From Bacillota bacterium (GTDB lineage: Bacteria > Bacillota > Clostridia > Tissierellales > Sedimentibacteraceae), in assembly GCA_023386345.1 (NCBI GenBank), contig JAEWJT010000005.1:1-25982 (forward strand): 25,982 nt of DNA. Reading direction: 5' to 3'. Under the pieces are notes generated by a model, which ran no database searches, was not told where the DNA came from, and saw only the letters and a list, made by a program, of their open reading frames with translations. Each line of letters opens with the position of its first letter. The stretch's first letter is position 1. The translations under genes and the position numbers were made by a program. Positions 1 through 7,777 of the stretch are shown piece after piece.

Positions 1-475
1 ATTATCTGATAAACTTTTCAAAATTTTCTCTTTGTAAGGTCTGTTTGCTCTGCCTTTTTTTATTCTAAAAAAATTTTTATCTTTTTTCAAAAAAACTATT
101 GACTTTTAATAGTTGGTCACCTCTATGCAATATTTTCCCTAACATATATTTAATAATTTTTTACTCTTTCAGTATAACATATAAATATATATTCTAATAT
201 AATTTTATACTACATAACAAAAATTTTTACAGAAAATTATTGCTTGTTTTGCTACATGGTTTTTTCCCACTCAATATAAGACTCATACTGTATTTACCAT
301 CACAGAAGGAAATAGTCGAGAACGTTTTTAGCAACATTTTGGTGTTATAACTTAAATCAGCTTTTGCATTAGTATTTTTTACCCTCAAGCCACAACATAT
401 TGCAGTTAAAGTCTACTTTTTGCTTTACGAATCACAATGCTACAACAGAATCACAAACCCCACATGCCTTAAGCA
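1..475. other. AT-rich intergenic region, no convincing gene
   Basis: This stretch is very AT-rich and I see no gene with a start, a ribosome binding site and recognisable protein content. On the minus strand, two short open stretches in different frames lie near the left edge (about 145 down to 1). One starts MLGKILHRGD and stops after 22 codons. The other, in a shifted frame, runs off the edge and reads GRANRPYKEKILKSLSDN. They could be a frameshifted remnant of a gene outside the window, but no family is recognisable. A small inverted repeat (ACTATT/AATAGT, about 95-113) lies in the same place. The short plus-strand open frame around 400-639 has no ribosome binding site and overlaps the terminator and the end of the neighbouring gene, so I do not call it. 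Confidence 0.6.
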
Positions 476-477
476 GT

Positions 478-518
478 AAAAAAAGATGCCACCTAAAGCT
501 GGTAAGTGCTTGGTGGCA
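478..518 (-). terminator. Rho-independent terminator of the diguanylate cyclase pair
   Basis: On the minus strand a hairpin with a perfect 7-bp outer stem (TGCCACC/GGTGGCA, 487-493 with 512-518) and a 4-bp inner stem (AAGC/GCTT) is followed by a run of seven T residues (478-484). It lies about 50 bases beyond the stop codon at 568, as expected for the end of the two-gene transcript. Confidence 0.85.
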
Positions 519-567
519 ATATGTATTTTTGTTAATTAATAATTTTTTGCTCCATTTTATCATTAGT

Positions 568-2055
568 TTAATGTTCTTTCTTGAGTCTTTGCTTTTCTTC
601 ATACATTATTTTGTCTGCTTTTTCAATCATCTGATCTAAATCTATATCCATGCCAGTGCAGAAATAAAATAATCCGTGACTTGCCATAATATTATAAGGA
701 AACTCCTCTTGTATATTACTTTTGTCAAACTGTTTTTTTATCTCGTTCCAGATATTTTCTGCCTGACAGTTGTTCTTATTACTGAATACTATAATAAACT
801 CATCCCCACCTATGCGGAAAAATATATCTTCCTCATCCAGTTTGTTTTTAATCATGCCACATATAGTTTGAATACAATGGTCTCCTTCGCTGTGACCATA
901 TGTATCATTTACGAACTTTAAATTATTAATATCTAGAAAGCAGAGCACAAATTCTAGAAACTCTTCTTTGGCTTCCTCTAACAACTCCTCCAGTTTTTTT
1001 AAACCTATTCTCCTGTTCATAATTCCGGTTAAAGAATCAATAGAAGCATAATGAGACAGTTCTTCCTCCGCTTTTCTAATTTCCGTTATATCCATAATGC
1101 CTGTTAAAATGCACTTCTCGCCGTGATAATCAATTATTTCATAGTTTGCGGTAACCCACTTCTGTTTGCCATTGAAATCATATTCTATAATCCTGTTGAA
1201 GGTACTACTATGTTCCTTCAGTTCTTCCTCAAGAGCCAGTCTACTGTCATTTTTAATATAATCGTCGATTCCGTTAAACCCGCCAAGGTTATCTTCTTCA
1301 ACTCCCATTAATTTGTATGCCCTCTTATTAGCCTCAATAATCTTACCATCCTTCTGTCTTGTAATAAACACAGGATAAGGATTTACATAAAAAAGCTTTT
1401 TAAAATTCTCTTCGTTTTCCATTAATTTCTTTCTATAAAAAAACTCCATCATCCTATGACGATAAAAGATAAATCCAATTAAAAATGCTGCGCCTGCTAG
1501 AACTGTGGAATTTACTAATTTTGCAAGCAACAACTTTGAGTCATTGCAAAGGATACCAATGCCTATAAGGAAAATTATATGGTTTACAACGAATTCAAAA
1601 AGCATAACAGATGGTTTTAGGGTAAAGGCAATTGAAGCAATTAGTACTAGAATAATATAGGAATAAATATTACCGGTATATCTTTGACTGTTGATAGAAG
1701 AAGCTGCCCCTAAAAGAATGTACAAAAATACATATATCTTTGAAGTAATAGATATGATGCGTAAATTCTTATTCTCTCTCTTACTGATTGCCAACCTGTA
1801 GAAAATTAAAAACATAGCTGAAACGATTACGCTAATTGTGTGCATACTAATAAGTGTTATAATATATATGTAATCAGCACCATTATTTATAATTTTCCAA
1901 TCTATATATGCCCAAAAAATTGACAAGAAAATATTAGCTAAAGAAATTAAACGGATTCTGCTTAGAACAAGCATACTGTTATACTTCTCAAACTCATTTT
2001 GTTCTTTGTCTGAACGACTTATTAATAGTTTAAATTCTTCTTTCATCCATTCCAT
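568..2055 (-). CDS. Membrane PAS-GGDEF diguanylate cyclase
   Basis: Probably makes the second messenger cyclic di-GMP from two GTP at the inner membrane face. From the chosen ATG the protein has 495 residues. A block of about six hydrophobic segments (about 30-200) comes first, then a PAS sensor domain (about 215-330, with the typical NPYPVFITR start and ITGIMDITE-like end), then a GGDEF domain (about 335-490). The catalytic motif is intact (GGDEF, 416-420), as is the upstream D-x-LT-GI-x-NRR signature (340-349). No RxxD inhibitory site precedes GGDEF, so product inhibition at that site is unlikely. An upstream TTG at 2112 would add 19 residues and overlap the preceding gene. The ATG at 2055 has an AAGGA box eight bases before it and is preferred. 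It is the second gene of a pair, 41 bases after the preceding cyclase. The signal sensed by the membrane part cannot be told. Confidence 0.9.
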   Translation of the reverse strand: MEWMKEEFKLLISRSDKEQNEFEKYNSMLVLSRIRLISLANIFLSIFWAYIDWKIINNGADYIYIITLISMHTISVIVSAMFLIFYRLAISKRENKNLRIISITSKIYVFLYILLGAASSINSQRYTGNIYSYIILVLIASIAFTLKPSVMLFEFVVNHIIFLIGIGILCNDSKLLLAKLVNSTVLAGAAFLIGFIFYRHRMMEFFYRKKLMENEENFKKLFYVNPYPVFITRQKDGKIIEANKRAYKLMGVEEDNLGGFNGIDDYIKNDSRLALEEELKEHSSTFNRIIEYDFNGKQKWVTANYEIIDYHGEKCILTGIMDITEIRKAEEELSHYASIDSLTGIMNRRIGLKKLEELLEEAKEEFLEFVLCFLDINNLKFVNDTYGHSEGDHCIQTICGMIKNKLDEEDIFFRIGGDEFIIVFSNKNNCQAENIWNEIKKQFDKSNIQEEFPYNIMASHGLFYFCTGMDIDLDQMIEKADKIMYEEKQRLKKEH

Positions 2056-2096
2056 AGGTTTGTTCCTTTTATTTTTAGTATAACTTCTTATCAAGA

Positions 2097-3995
2097 TTAA
2101 ATCTCTAAACAATTACGCCCTTTCCCTTTAGCAATATAAAGCTTTTTATCCGCAACTTTTATTACTTCTTCTGAGCTATTAAATGTATTGTTATACTCCG
2201 CAATTCCTGCACTAACAGTTATAACTTCATATGGACTTTCCTCATGAGGTATATTGAGATTTTGTATAGCTTTTATAATTCCTTCTCCTACTTCTTTTGC
2301 CATATTAATTTCTAAATTATTAAAAGTAATTACAAATTCTTCTCCTCCATATCTAAAAACACGATCCTCTTTTCTTATATTATCTTTAAAAGTATTGGCA
2401 ACCTTTTTAAGAACCTCATCTCCATCAGCATGTCCATATCTATCATTGTAGTTTTTAAAGAAATCAATATCTATCATCATAATTGAAAAGGTTCCTAAAT
2501 TCATTTTAGCTTCTAAAAAAATGTCATTAATACTTTTATCAAAGGCTCTTCTATTATGAATACCTGTAAGTCCATCTAGCAAGTTTAATTTCATTAGTTC
2601 ATCGTTTGCCTTTTCTAGTGCTTTTGTTCTCTCTTCCACAATACCTTCAAGATTTTCTTTAAAATTCTTTATATTTATGGACATATAATAAAAGCTTCTA
2701 GATAGTAGTCCAATTTCGTTTTTTAGTTCCATAGGAAGCTCAATTTCACCATCTGCCACCTTATTGTATTCTCCCCTGCCAACAGCTTCAGCAGCCTGCC
2801 TTAGTTTCATTAAATGCCTTTCACCTTGGTGCTTCATAACATAATAAACTATAAAAAGAATGACAAAAAGAATAGCCATACCCTCAATAAAAACTTTTAT
2901 AGCTTCTAAATTAGCCGCTTTTCTGATATTTTCCATAGGCAAAACTCTTATTAAATACCAGCTTGGCTCTTTCATATCACCTATCGCAAAATAACTATCA
3001 TAAGCTTTGCTTTCAATAATTTTTACTTTATTATAATCTTGTCCTACATTTTTCTGAATCAATCCATAGGCTTCTTTTACTAAAGGAATATTTATTTTGT
3101 CTATGGACAGTTCCCCTATCAATTTTTTACCATCATCAGGATTATTAGGATAGGCTATCAAATATCCATCTTTTCTCATAATAAAATTATAGGCACTATC
3201 AGCACTCTTCTCAGTTAAACGTTCTACTAAGTCAGATAAATACACATCATTTCCTGGAGTTATAAGGTGCCTGCCTGCAAAATCTACAGGGTGCATATAG
3301 CTTATTGTCCACTTTTGTGCTGTTTCATCATAATAAAGCCCAGACCAAACAGATTTTCTCTCCGGATTATCTTTTTTATTTACAGACTTTATAACTCCAA
3401 GTTCATTCATGCGAAGATCTGCTTTTGCATTTAGTCCCCAAGGTTCTCCCGGATAGAAAAGAACCCCTGCATTTTCCGGAAAGGCAACACTCACATTAGG
3501 GAAACGATTAGTCCATGCTGGACCTAATTTAGACAGTACTTTAATAGACAGCACAAGTCTTCTTTGAAAATCAGCATCATCTACCTTTTGATTATTACCT
3601 ATAAAACTAGACATTCCATAAATATAATTTCCATCCTTAGTATAAATACCCTCAAAATATTCCTTCTTCATCCTTGTAGCACCTTGGCTGTCAACAAAAT
3701 AATAGGACCAAAATTCATCTTCTGTCACTTTTATATCAGAATTATAAAGCTTCATAAATTCCTTTTCAAAAATCTTTGAATTGTCTTCAGCTAGCTTAAA
3801 AATCTCGCTATCTACACGAACTCTTTCTGTAACATAAGAACTTAATTCTTCTAGCCTTTTATTCTTCTCAATTTCATAGACACTTATATAAGAAATAAAA
3901 GCTATAATTGAAATAATGCCTATAGATGTATAAAAAATTTTAAAAAGCATTTCATTTATTAAAGAAAAGTTTTTATTTTTAAAATTTAACTTCAT
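2097..3995 (-). CDS. Cache-HAMP-GGDEF diguanylate cyclase
   Basis: Predicted transmembrane receptor that makes cyclic di-GMP in response to an extracellular ligand. In its 632 residues I see a first membrane segment (about 20-40), a large extracellular part of some 320 residues that looks like a double Cache ligand-binding region (about 41-365), a second membrane segment (about 366-386), a HAMP-like linker with a coiled coil (about 387-470) and a GGDEF domain (about 472-630). The active-site motif is GGEEF (550-554), an accepted active variant. RKED (541-544) sits five residues before it, which matches the RxxD inhibitory site, so product feedback is likely. The ATG at 3995 is preceded by AAGGGAG at a seven-base distance. 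It is the promoter-proximal gene of a pair with the PAS-GGDEF gene downstream. The ligand is unknown. Related Cache domains bind small metabolites such as amino acids. Confidence 0.92.
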   Translation of the reverse strand: MKLNFKNKNFSLINEMLFKIFYTSIGIISIIAFISYISVYEIEKNKRLEELSSYVTERVRVDSEIFKLAEDNSKIFEKEFMKLYNSDIKVTEDEFWSYYFVDSQGATRMKKEYFEGIYTKDGNYIYGMSSFIGNNQKVDDADFQRRLVLSIKVLSKLGPAWTNRFPNVSVAFPENAGVLFYPGEPWGLNAKADLRMNELGVIKSVNKKDNPERKSVWSGLYYDETAQKWTISYMHPVDFAGRHLITPGNDVYLSDLVERLTEKSADSAYNFIMRKDGYLIAYPNNPDDGKKLIGELSIDKINIPLVKEAYGLIQKNVGQDYNKVKIIESKAYDSYFAIGDMKEPSWYLIRVLPMENIRKAANLEAIKVFIEGMAILFVILFIVYYVMKHQGERHLMKLRQAAEAVGRGEYNKVADGEIELPMELKNEIGLLSRSFYYMSINIKNFKENLEGIVEERTKALEKANDELMKLNLLDGLTGIHNRRAFDKSINDIFLEAKMNLGTFSIMMIDIDFFKNYNDRYGHADGDEVLKKVANTFKDNIRKEDRVFRYGGEEFVITFNNLEINMAKEVGEGIIKAIQNLNIPHEESPYEVITVSAGIAEYNNTFNSSEEVIKVADKKLYIAKGKGRNCLEI

Positions 3996-4124
3996 TAGCT
4001 AATCTCCCTTGGTCAATATCTTACAGCACTCAGTTTTTTTTATTACATTTTTGGTATTTGTTGACCTTAATTTTTTCTGCAATAATACAAGACTTAGTCA
4101 TCTTTTATTTGCAATTAAGGCTTG

Positions 4125-4657
4125 CTAATCAACATTTTTTTCAATATATCTCACTTGAATAGTTCCCTGATTTTTCTCCGCAAAAACAAAATGTGATAGT
4201 ATATATAAATTTTCATAGGAAAACTCACTTAAGCAAAGCCCTCTAGGAGTTATTTCTATGCCACCAGCTATCATAGCAATAGCTTGATTATAATCCGAGA
4301 TATAAAATCCGCCGAATGGTCCCCTCAAAGAAATTATATCACCTATCTCCATTGATTTCAATCTTGATTTAAATTCACTTGGATTATCTCCTATCTTTGT
4401 TAGTATAGTAATTATATTTTCATCCTGAGTAGATGCTACGCTGAATGGCCTAAAGTTTCCGCCATTTAATTTTTCTCCATTAAATTTAAACATACCATAC
4501 GGACTAGCCTTCCACTCTCAAATTCAAATGAAAACAAATAGCTATCTTTGGTTTCAGGTCTTTTTTCTGCTAGTTGAATTTCATTGTTTTTAAATAAACC
4601 CAACACATCATATAATCTCATTTCAAACCATCTCACTAAATCTTTTACATCCAACAT
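4125..4657 (-). pseudogene. Decayed flavin/NAD(P)H reductase (FNR-like), frameshifted and truncated
   Basis: Two adjacent minus-strand frames (4657-4466 and 4493-4125) together read as a damaged ferredoxin-NADP reductase-type protein. The first half ends in a wrong frame after a FEFESG-like stretch. The second half resumes with the FAD-binding signature RPFSVAS and continues through a GPFGGF segment to a NAD-binding motif that should read GGIGITPFR but reads GGIEITPRG. The C-terminal half of the NAD domain is then missing. The residues that normally precede the FAD motif (a PGQ-type segment) are absent, so the defect is a small deletion plus a frameshift and not one miscalled base. The reading frame opens 13 bases inside the end of the NmrA-like gene, as the third gene of the MarR operon. 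It may once have been a redox partner of that operon. A sequencing error could explain the frameshift but not the missing C-terminus or the altered motifs. Confidence 0.8.
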
Positions 4658-5502
4658 CCCTTATGATCTATAACATATCTTTCAAATGAAATTGCTTCTT
4701 CACCAGTTATTTTTTCCAAATCATCAGTAATTGACTCTGCAGTTCCAAGCTTTGTCATTAGGTATAAAAACATCATTACGTTTGCAAATTCTTTTGGTGT
4801 TCCTCTTTTGATTCTCTCCTTCCTAAACTTTAATAGCCCTGGATTTTTATATTCAATTTTTCTACCTAACACTCTAGACATGATATCTGCCACTTCATAA
4901 TAATCTATTGCAGTTTTACCTGTTAGTGTAATCCCTTGATTTTTATATTTATCTTCTACCAGGGTTATTGTTGCCACCTTAGCTATATCTCTAGTATCTA
5001 TGAAGCTTGTCTTTGATTTCCCTGCTGGAATAAACAATTCATCCCTCTCCTTAATTTCTTCCTTATGGTTAGTATTTAAGTTTTGCATAAAAAAACTAGG
5101 TCTGAGAAAAACATAAGTTATTCCCAATCTCTTTATCATATCTTCAATCTTTCTATGGGGTACAATTGGATTTTTTTCAACACCTAATAAAGAAACAAAA
5201 ACAATCTTTTTAATATCTTTTCTCTTAATAGTTTCTAAAAAAGGAAGCATATCACTTTTTGGATTTGCAAGATTTGGTGGTCTCATTAAAAAAATAGCCT
5301 TTACTCCTTCCAATGCATAATCAAAAGTCGAATTATCTAAGAAGTCAAAAGTTACCAACTCAACTTCCTTATCTTTAAATATTTTTTCTGCTTGCTCTAT
5401 ATTTCTAACAGCTACTTTTACATTTTTATTATCTTTTAATAATTCTTCTATTACATATTTACCTATGTTTCCAGTTCCACCTGTAATTAAATATTTATCC
5501 AT
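4645..5502 (-). CDS. NmrA-like NAD(P)-binding protein (atypical short-chain dehydrogenase)
   Basis: A 285-residue Rossmann-fold protein of the atypical SDR/NmrA group. The N-terminal dinucleotide-binding motif is complete (ITGGTGNIG, residues 6-14). The first beta-alpha-beta unit is followed by an AVRN stretch typical of NADP preference, then RPPNLA and the YVFLRPSFFMQN segment characteristic of NmrA/NAD(P)H-azoreductase-like members. The classical Tyr-x-x-x-Lys catalytic pair is not evident. Members of this group act as redox sensors or as quinone/ketone reductases, and the sequence does not decide which. The ATG at 5502 has AGGAGG nine bases upstream, overlapping the stop of the MarR gene, so translation is probably coupled. 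Its position next to a MarR repressor suggests induction by a toxic or oxidising small molecule, which is inference. Confidence 0.88.
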   Translation of the reverse strand: MDKYLITGGTGNIGKYVIEELLKDNKNVKVAVRNIEQAEKIFKDKEVELVTFDFLDNSTFDYALEGVKAIFLMRPPNLANPKSDMLPFLETIKRKDIKKIVFVSLLGVEKNPIVPHRKIEDMIKRLGITYVFLRPSFFMQNLNTNHKEEIKERDELFIPAGKSKTSFIDTRDIAKVATITLVEDKYKNQGITLTGKTAIDYYEVADIMSRVLGRKIEYKNPGLLKFRKERIKRGTPKEFANVMMFLYLMTKLGTAESITDDLEKITGEEAISFERYVIDHKGCWM

Positions 5503-5515
5503 TACATATTTCCTC

Positions 5516-5944
5516 CTATTTCAAATTTTGAATTATTTTATCTACTAAGTCTTCCAAATTATCTAAATTATCGTCACTTATTCCTTTTACTGCACTGCTT
5601 ATTACCATATTATTTATTGTTTCAAAATCTGACAGTTTCCCAATACAATATTCCGTAAGCCTTAATAGAGATGCTCTCTTATCTCTAGAATGAGGTGTTT
5701 TCTCTATATAACTCTTATCTACTAATCTATTTATTATCCCTGATATTGTAGGTTTATCCATATCCAATCCTTCTGCAAGCTCTGTAGCCGTTACACCTGT
5801 GTCAAATTGGTCTTTTGAAGAATTCATTTCTATGTACTTTATTACTGAGAACTGCGCCACCGTAATATCTTCTTTTTCTAATTCTTTATTTAACCTGTTC
5901 TTTAAAAGCTTTGAACAATAGTTTATACTATATCCAATATTCAT
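5516..5944 (-). CDS. MarR-family transcriptional regulator
   Basis: A 142-residue winged-helix regulator of normal MarR length. The DNA-binding core is clear: VTATELAEGLDMDKPTIS as helix-turn-helix (about 51-68), INRLVDKSYIEK as the next helix and strand, and the wing with the conserved D-x-R pair (SRDKRA, 86-91). The N- and C-terminal helices would form the dimer interface. MarR proteins usually repress their own operon and release DNA when they bind a phenolic ligand or are oxidised. It has one cysteine near the N-terminus (Cys10) and one at about residue 99, so redox sensing is possible but not shown. The start at 5944 has AAGGTG five bases upstream. It is the first gene of an operon with the NmrA-like gene and the reductase pseudogene, and a palindrome lies in its own promoter. 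Confidence 0.93.
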   Translation of the reverse strand: MNIGYSINYCSKLLKNRLNKELEKEDITVAQFSVIKYIEMNSSKDQFDTGVTATELAEGLDMDKPTISGIINRLVDKSYIEKTPHSRDKRASLLRLTEYCIGKLSDFETINNMVISSAVKGISDDNLDNLEDLVDKIIQNLK

Positions 5945-5994
5945 TTTTTCACCTTGTTCCTGTATGATATTTAACTATATTATATCGTTATATG

Positions 5995-6008
5995 GTTAGT
6001 GTGCTAAC
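5995..6008. promoter_or_regulatory. Probable MarR operator palindrome
   Basis: GTTAG-TGTG-CTAAC is a perfect 5-bp inverted repeat with a 4-bp centre. It lies just downstream of the -10 box of the marR promoter, where the transcript should begin, which is the expected place for an autorepressor site. Binding by the adjacent MarR is inferred from position only. Confidence 0.6.
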
Positions 6009-6011
6009 TAC

Positions 6012-6040
6012 ATTGTATTATTATATTTATTAAAAGTCAA
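6012..6040 (-). promoter_or_regulatory. Sigma-A type promoter of the MarR operon
   Basis: Reading the minus strand, TTGACT (6035-6040) is followed after exactly 17 bases by TACAAT (6012-6017). This is close to the -35/-10 consensus and lies about 70 bases upstream of the marR start. The palindrome at 5995-6008 begins four bases after the -10 box. Confidence 0.75.
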
Positions 6041-6041
6041 T

Positions 6042-6290
6042 TATAATTTATGAAGATGTCAGTTTTAAAAATATAAAACCTTGCAAAAATACCTTGGGCC
6101 TAAAAAATCTATTAAATGCTCTTAGAAGAAATACATCAATATATCGTTACAACATTATTTTCTACTAATCTACATAGTATAAACTTCATTACTAATATAT
6201 CGCTGTTTCACCTTTTACATCCTATTTATCTACATTTACCCTATCATCACCCAATAACCCTATATCATCTATATTTTATCATAAAAACAA
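6042..6290. other. AT-rich intergenic stretch without a recognisable gene
   Basis: Between the marR promoter and the terminator at 6291 there is about 250 bases of AT-rich sequence. A 69-codon plus-strand open frame spans part of it, but it has no ribosome binding site, is dominated by His, Ile, Leu and Tyr, and runs through the terminator stem. I regard it as chance. Confidence 0.55.
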
Positions 6291-6328
6291 GGGTCAAAAA
6301 TCGGTATATTTCCACTGATTTTTGACCC
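6291..6328 (-). terminator. Terminator hairpin after the DNA-repair operon
   Basis: A perfect 12-bp inverted repeat (GGGTCAAAAATC/GATTTTTGACCC), extended by three pairs including a G-T to a 15-bp stem with an 8-base loop. On the minus strand it is followed by TTGTTTTTAT, a moderate T tract. On the plus strand no T tract follows, so it most likely ends the minus-strand operon whose last stop codon is at 6491. Confidence 0.7.
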
Positions 6329-6490
6329 AATTATCGCATGACAACTCTCATTTTTCGATGTTTAATTCAGCAAAAATAAAAACTGCAATTATGAACATTT
6401 AGTAATAGCTACTGACAGCGTGTTGTGTTATGTTGCGTTGATGAGAACAGTAACTTTCTCAAATCAAACAAAAGGAGTCATCCACTTTAC

Positions 6491-7189
6491 TTATATCTTT
6501 TTTATATGCCGTTGAGTATATGGGCACACTTCAATACATTTACCGCAAAGGGTAACTTCTTTTCCGAAACCGCGCTTTGACCTTTCTCGCGCCATATCAC
6601 GACATTTAATAGGGTCAAAAAAATCGTCGCGGTTTAATGTGACATTCCACTCCTTACCGCTAACTGCTCCTGCTGGGCAGGCATTAGTACATATCATACA
6701 GTTTCCGCATTTTGATTGGTTTATGGGAGTAGCAGTGGTTAATGGTGCATTGGTAAGAATAGAGGAAAAGCGAATCATTGAGCCATAGTCTTGCGTGACA
6801 AGCAAAGCGCATTTTCCAATCCAGCCAAGTCCGGCGCGGGTTGCAACGGTTTTATGCGGCAAGGCAGATTGGAGTTTTTCCTCCACATTACCTACATATT
6901 CTCTTGTTTGCGCAATTGCCGTATACCCTGCATTTTTCAGCGCTTCTGCACCTAAAGTGACAATCAAGTCCAGCTGTTTATTGAGCGAATCGTACCAATT
7001 TTTATATTCTTGTGTGGGCAATTCAGCTATTCCGCGAATAACCTCTTTTGGGTATTTCACGGCAACACTTATCCCGATTGGCAAACCACATCTAACATTT
7101 TCCGGCAATTCAAGCAAGCTCCCAACACCAACTAAATCCGCACCGTAGCGGGTTATTTCATTTACAATATGTCCCGTTAAACTGTTCAT
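6491..7189 (-). CDS. QueG-like protein with two 4Fe-4S clusters
   Basis: A 232-residue iron-sulfur protein related to epoxyqueuosine reductase QueG but clearly shorter than the usual 300-380 residues. It keeps the TRAGLGWIGK segment (117-126) and a bacterial ferredoxin-type cluster CxxCxxCxxxC (161, 164, 167, 171). A second set (C196, C215, C218, C222) completes two 4Fe-4S sites. It ends shortly afterwards and lacks the C-terminal HEAT-like part of true QueG. QueG performs the last step of queuosine synthesis in tRNA using cobalamin. Whether this short relative does that, or has another reductase role, cannot be told. It is the third gene of the alkylation-repair operon, 29 bases after the alkyltransferase gene, and shares its richer GC. 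The ATG at 7189 has AGGAGT nine bases before it. Confidence 0.82.
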   Translation of the reverse strand: MNSLTGHIVNEITRYGADLVGVGSLLELPENVRCGLPIGISVAVKYPKEVIRGIAELPTQEYKNWYDSLNKQLDLIVTLGAEALKNAGYTAIAQTREYVGNVEEKLQSALPHKTVATRAGLGWIGKCALLVTQDYGSMIRFSSILTNAPLTTATPINQSKCGNCMICTNACPAGAVSGKEWNVTLNRDDFFDPIKCRDMARERSKRGFGKEVTLCGKCIEVCPYTQRHIKKI

Positions 7190-7218
7190 ATAATAACTAC
7201 TCCTATCATATAATTTTT

Positions 7219-7764
7219 TTAGAGTGCTGTACCCTTTTTAGGTACAAACATCTTAGTTAAATCGACTCCCTCCAGTTCAAGCAACTTAATTTTCATTTTA
7301 ATGCCACCGGCAAAACCCGTTAAGCTACCATTTGAACCTATTACACGGTGGCAGGGAATTATGATAGATATGGGATTATGACCGACTGCTCCCCCGACTG
7401 CTTGACTTGACATACTTTCCTTACCCATTTTTTCAGCCATCTTTTTAGCAATGCTACCATAGGTAATCACTTCGCCGTATGGAATTTCACGCAAAATACT
7501 CCATACGCCTTGACGAAACTCGCCTCCAATGGGAGCAAGAGACAACTCTGAAATATTGGGCTTTTCACCTGCAAAGTATCTATCCAGCCACTTTTTTGTA
7601 GTAGCAAATATAGGTACATCATTATTTTCTGTCATAGCTTCTGGTATGGTACCCCCATGATACTTTTGCCCATCTGTCCATAAACCGACAAGATTATTAT
7701 CCACACAATCACACGCAAGAGTAATTGTTCCCACGGGTGACGAATATGTTGTTGAATAGTACAT
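7219..7764 (-). CDS. ogt: Methylated-DNA--protein-cysteine S-methyltransferase
   Basis: Direct-reversal repair enzyme that moves the alkyl group from O6-alkylguanine (and O4-alkylthymine) in DNA to its own cysteine and is used up in the process. The active-site motif PCHRVI is intact, with Cys138 as acceptor, followed by the conserved NGSLTGFAGG loop. The DNA-binding part contains the usual IPYGEVITYGSIA helix region and a helix-turn-helix (about 95-135). The length of 181 residues fits Ogt/MGMT proteins without an Ada domain. An upstream start at 7809 would add 15 residues inside the end of the preceding gene. The ATG at 7764 has a strong AAGGAGAGG and is preferred. It lies 13 bases after the AdaA-AlkA stop, so the two are probably cotranscribed and induced together by alkylation. 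Confidence 0.95.
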   Translation of the reverse strand: MYYSTTYSSPVGTITLACDCVDNNLVGLWTDGQKYHGGTIPEAMTENNDVPIFATTKKWLDRYFAGEKPNISELSLAPIGGEFRQGVWSILREIPYGEVITYGSIAKKMAEKMGKESMSSQAVGGAVGHNPISIIIPCHRVIGSNGSLTGFAGGIKMKIKLLELEGVDLTKMFVPKKGTAL

Positions 7765-7777
7765 TTTTATCCTCTCC

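Noticed and set aside
400..639. 79-codon plus-strand open frame
   Set aside because: It overlaps the terminator and the end of the diguanylate cyclase gene on the other strand and has no ribosome binding site or recognisable content.
2055..2112. TTG start at 2112 for the PAS-GGDEF gene
   Set aside because: It would overlap the preceding gene, and the downstream ATG at 2055 has a well-placed AAGGA box.
3996..4124. Cyclic di-GMP or other riboswitch upstream of the cyclase pair
   Set aside because: The leader is short and AT-rich and I could not find the conserved core of a GEMM-type or any other riboswitch.
6116..6325. 69-codon plus-strand open frame in the intergenic region upstream of marR
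   Set aside because: No ribosome binding site, biased composition, and it reads through the terminator stem at 6291-6328.
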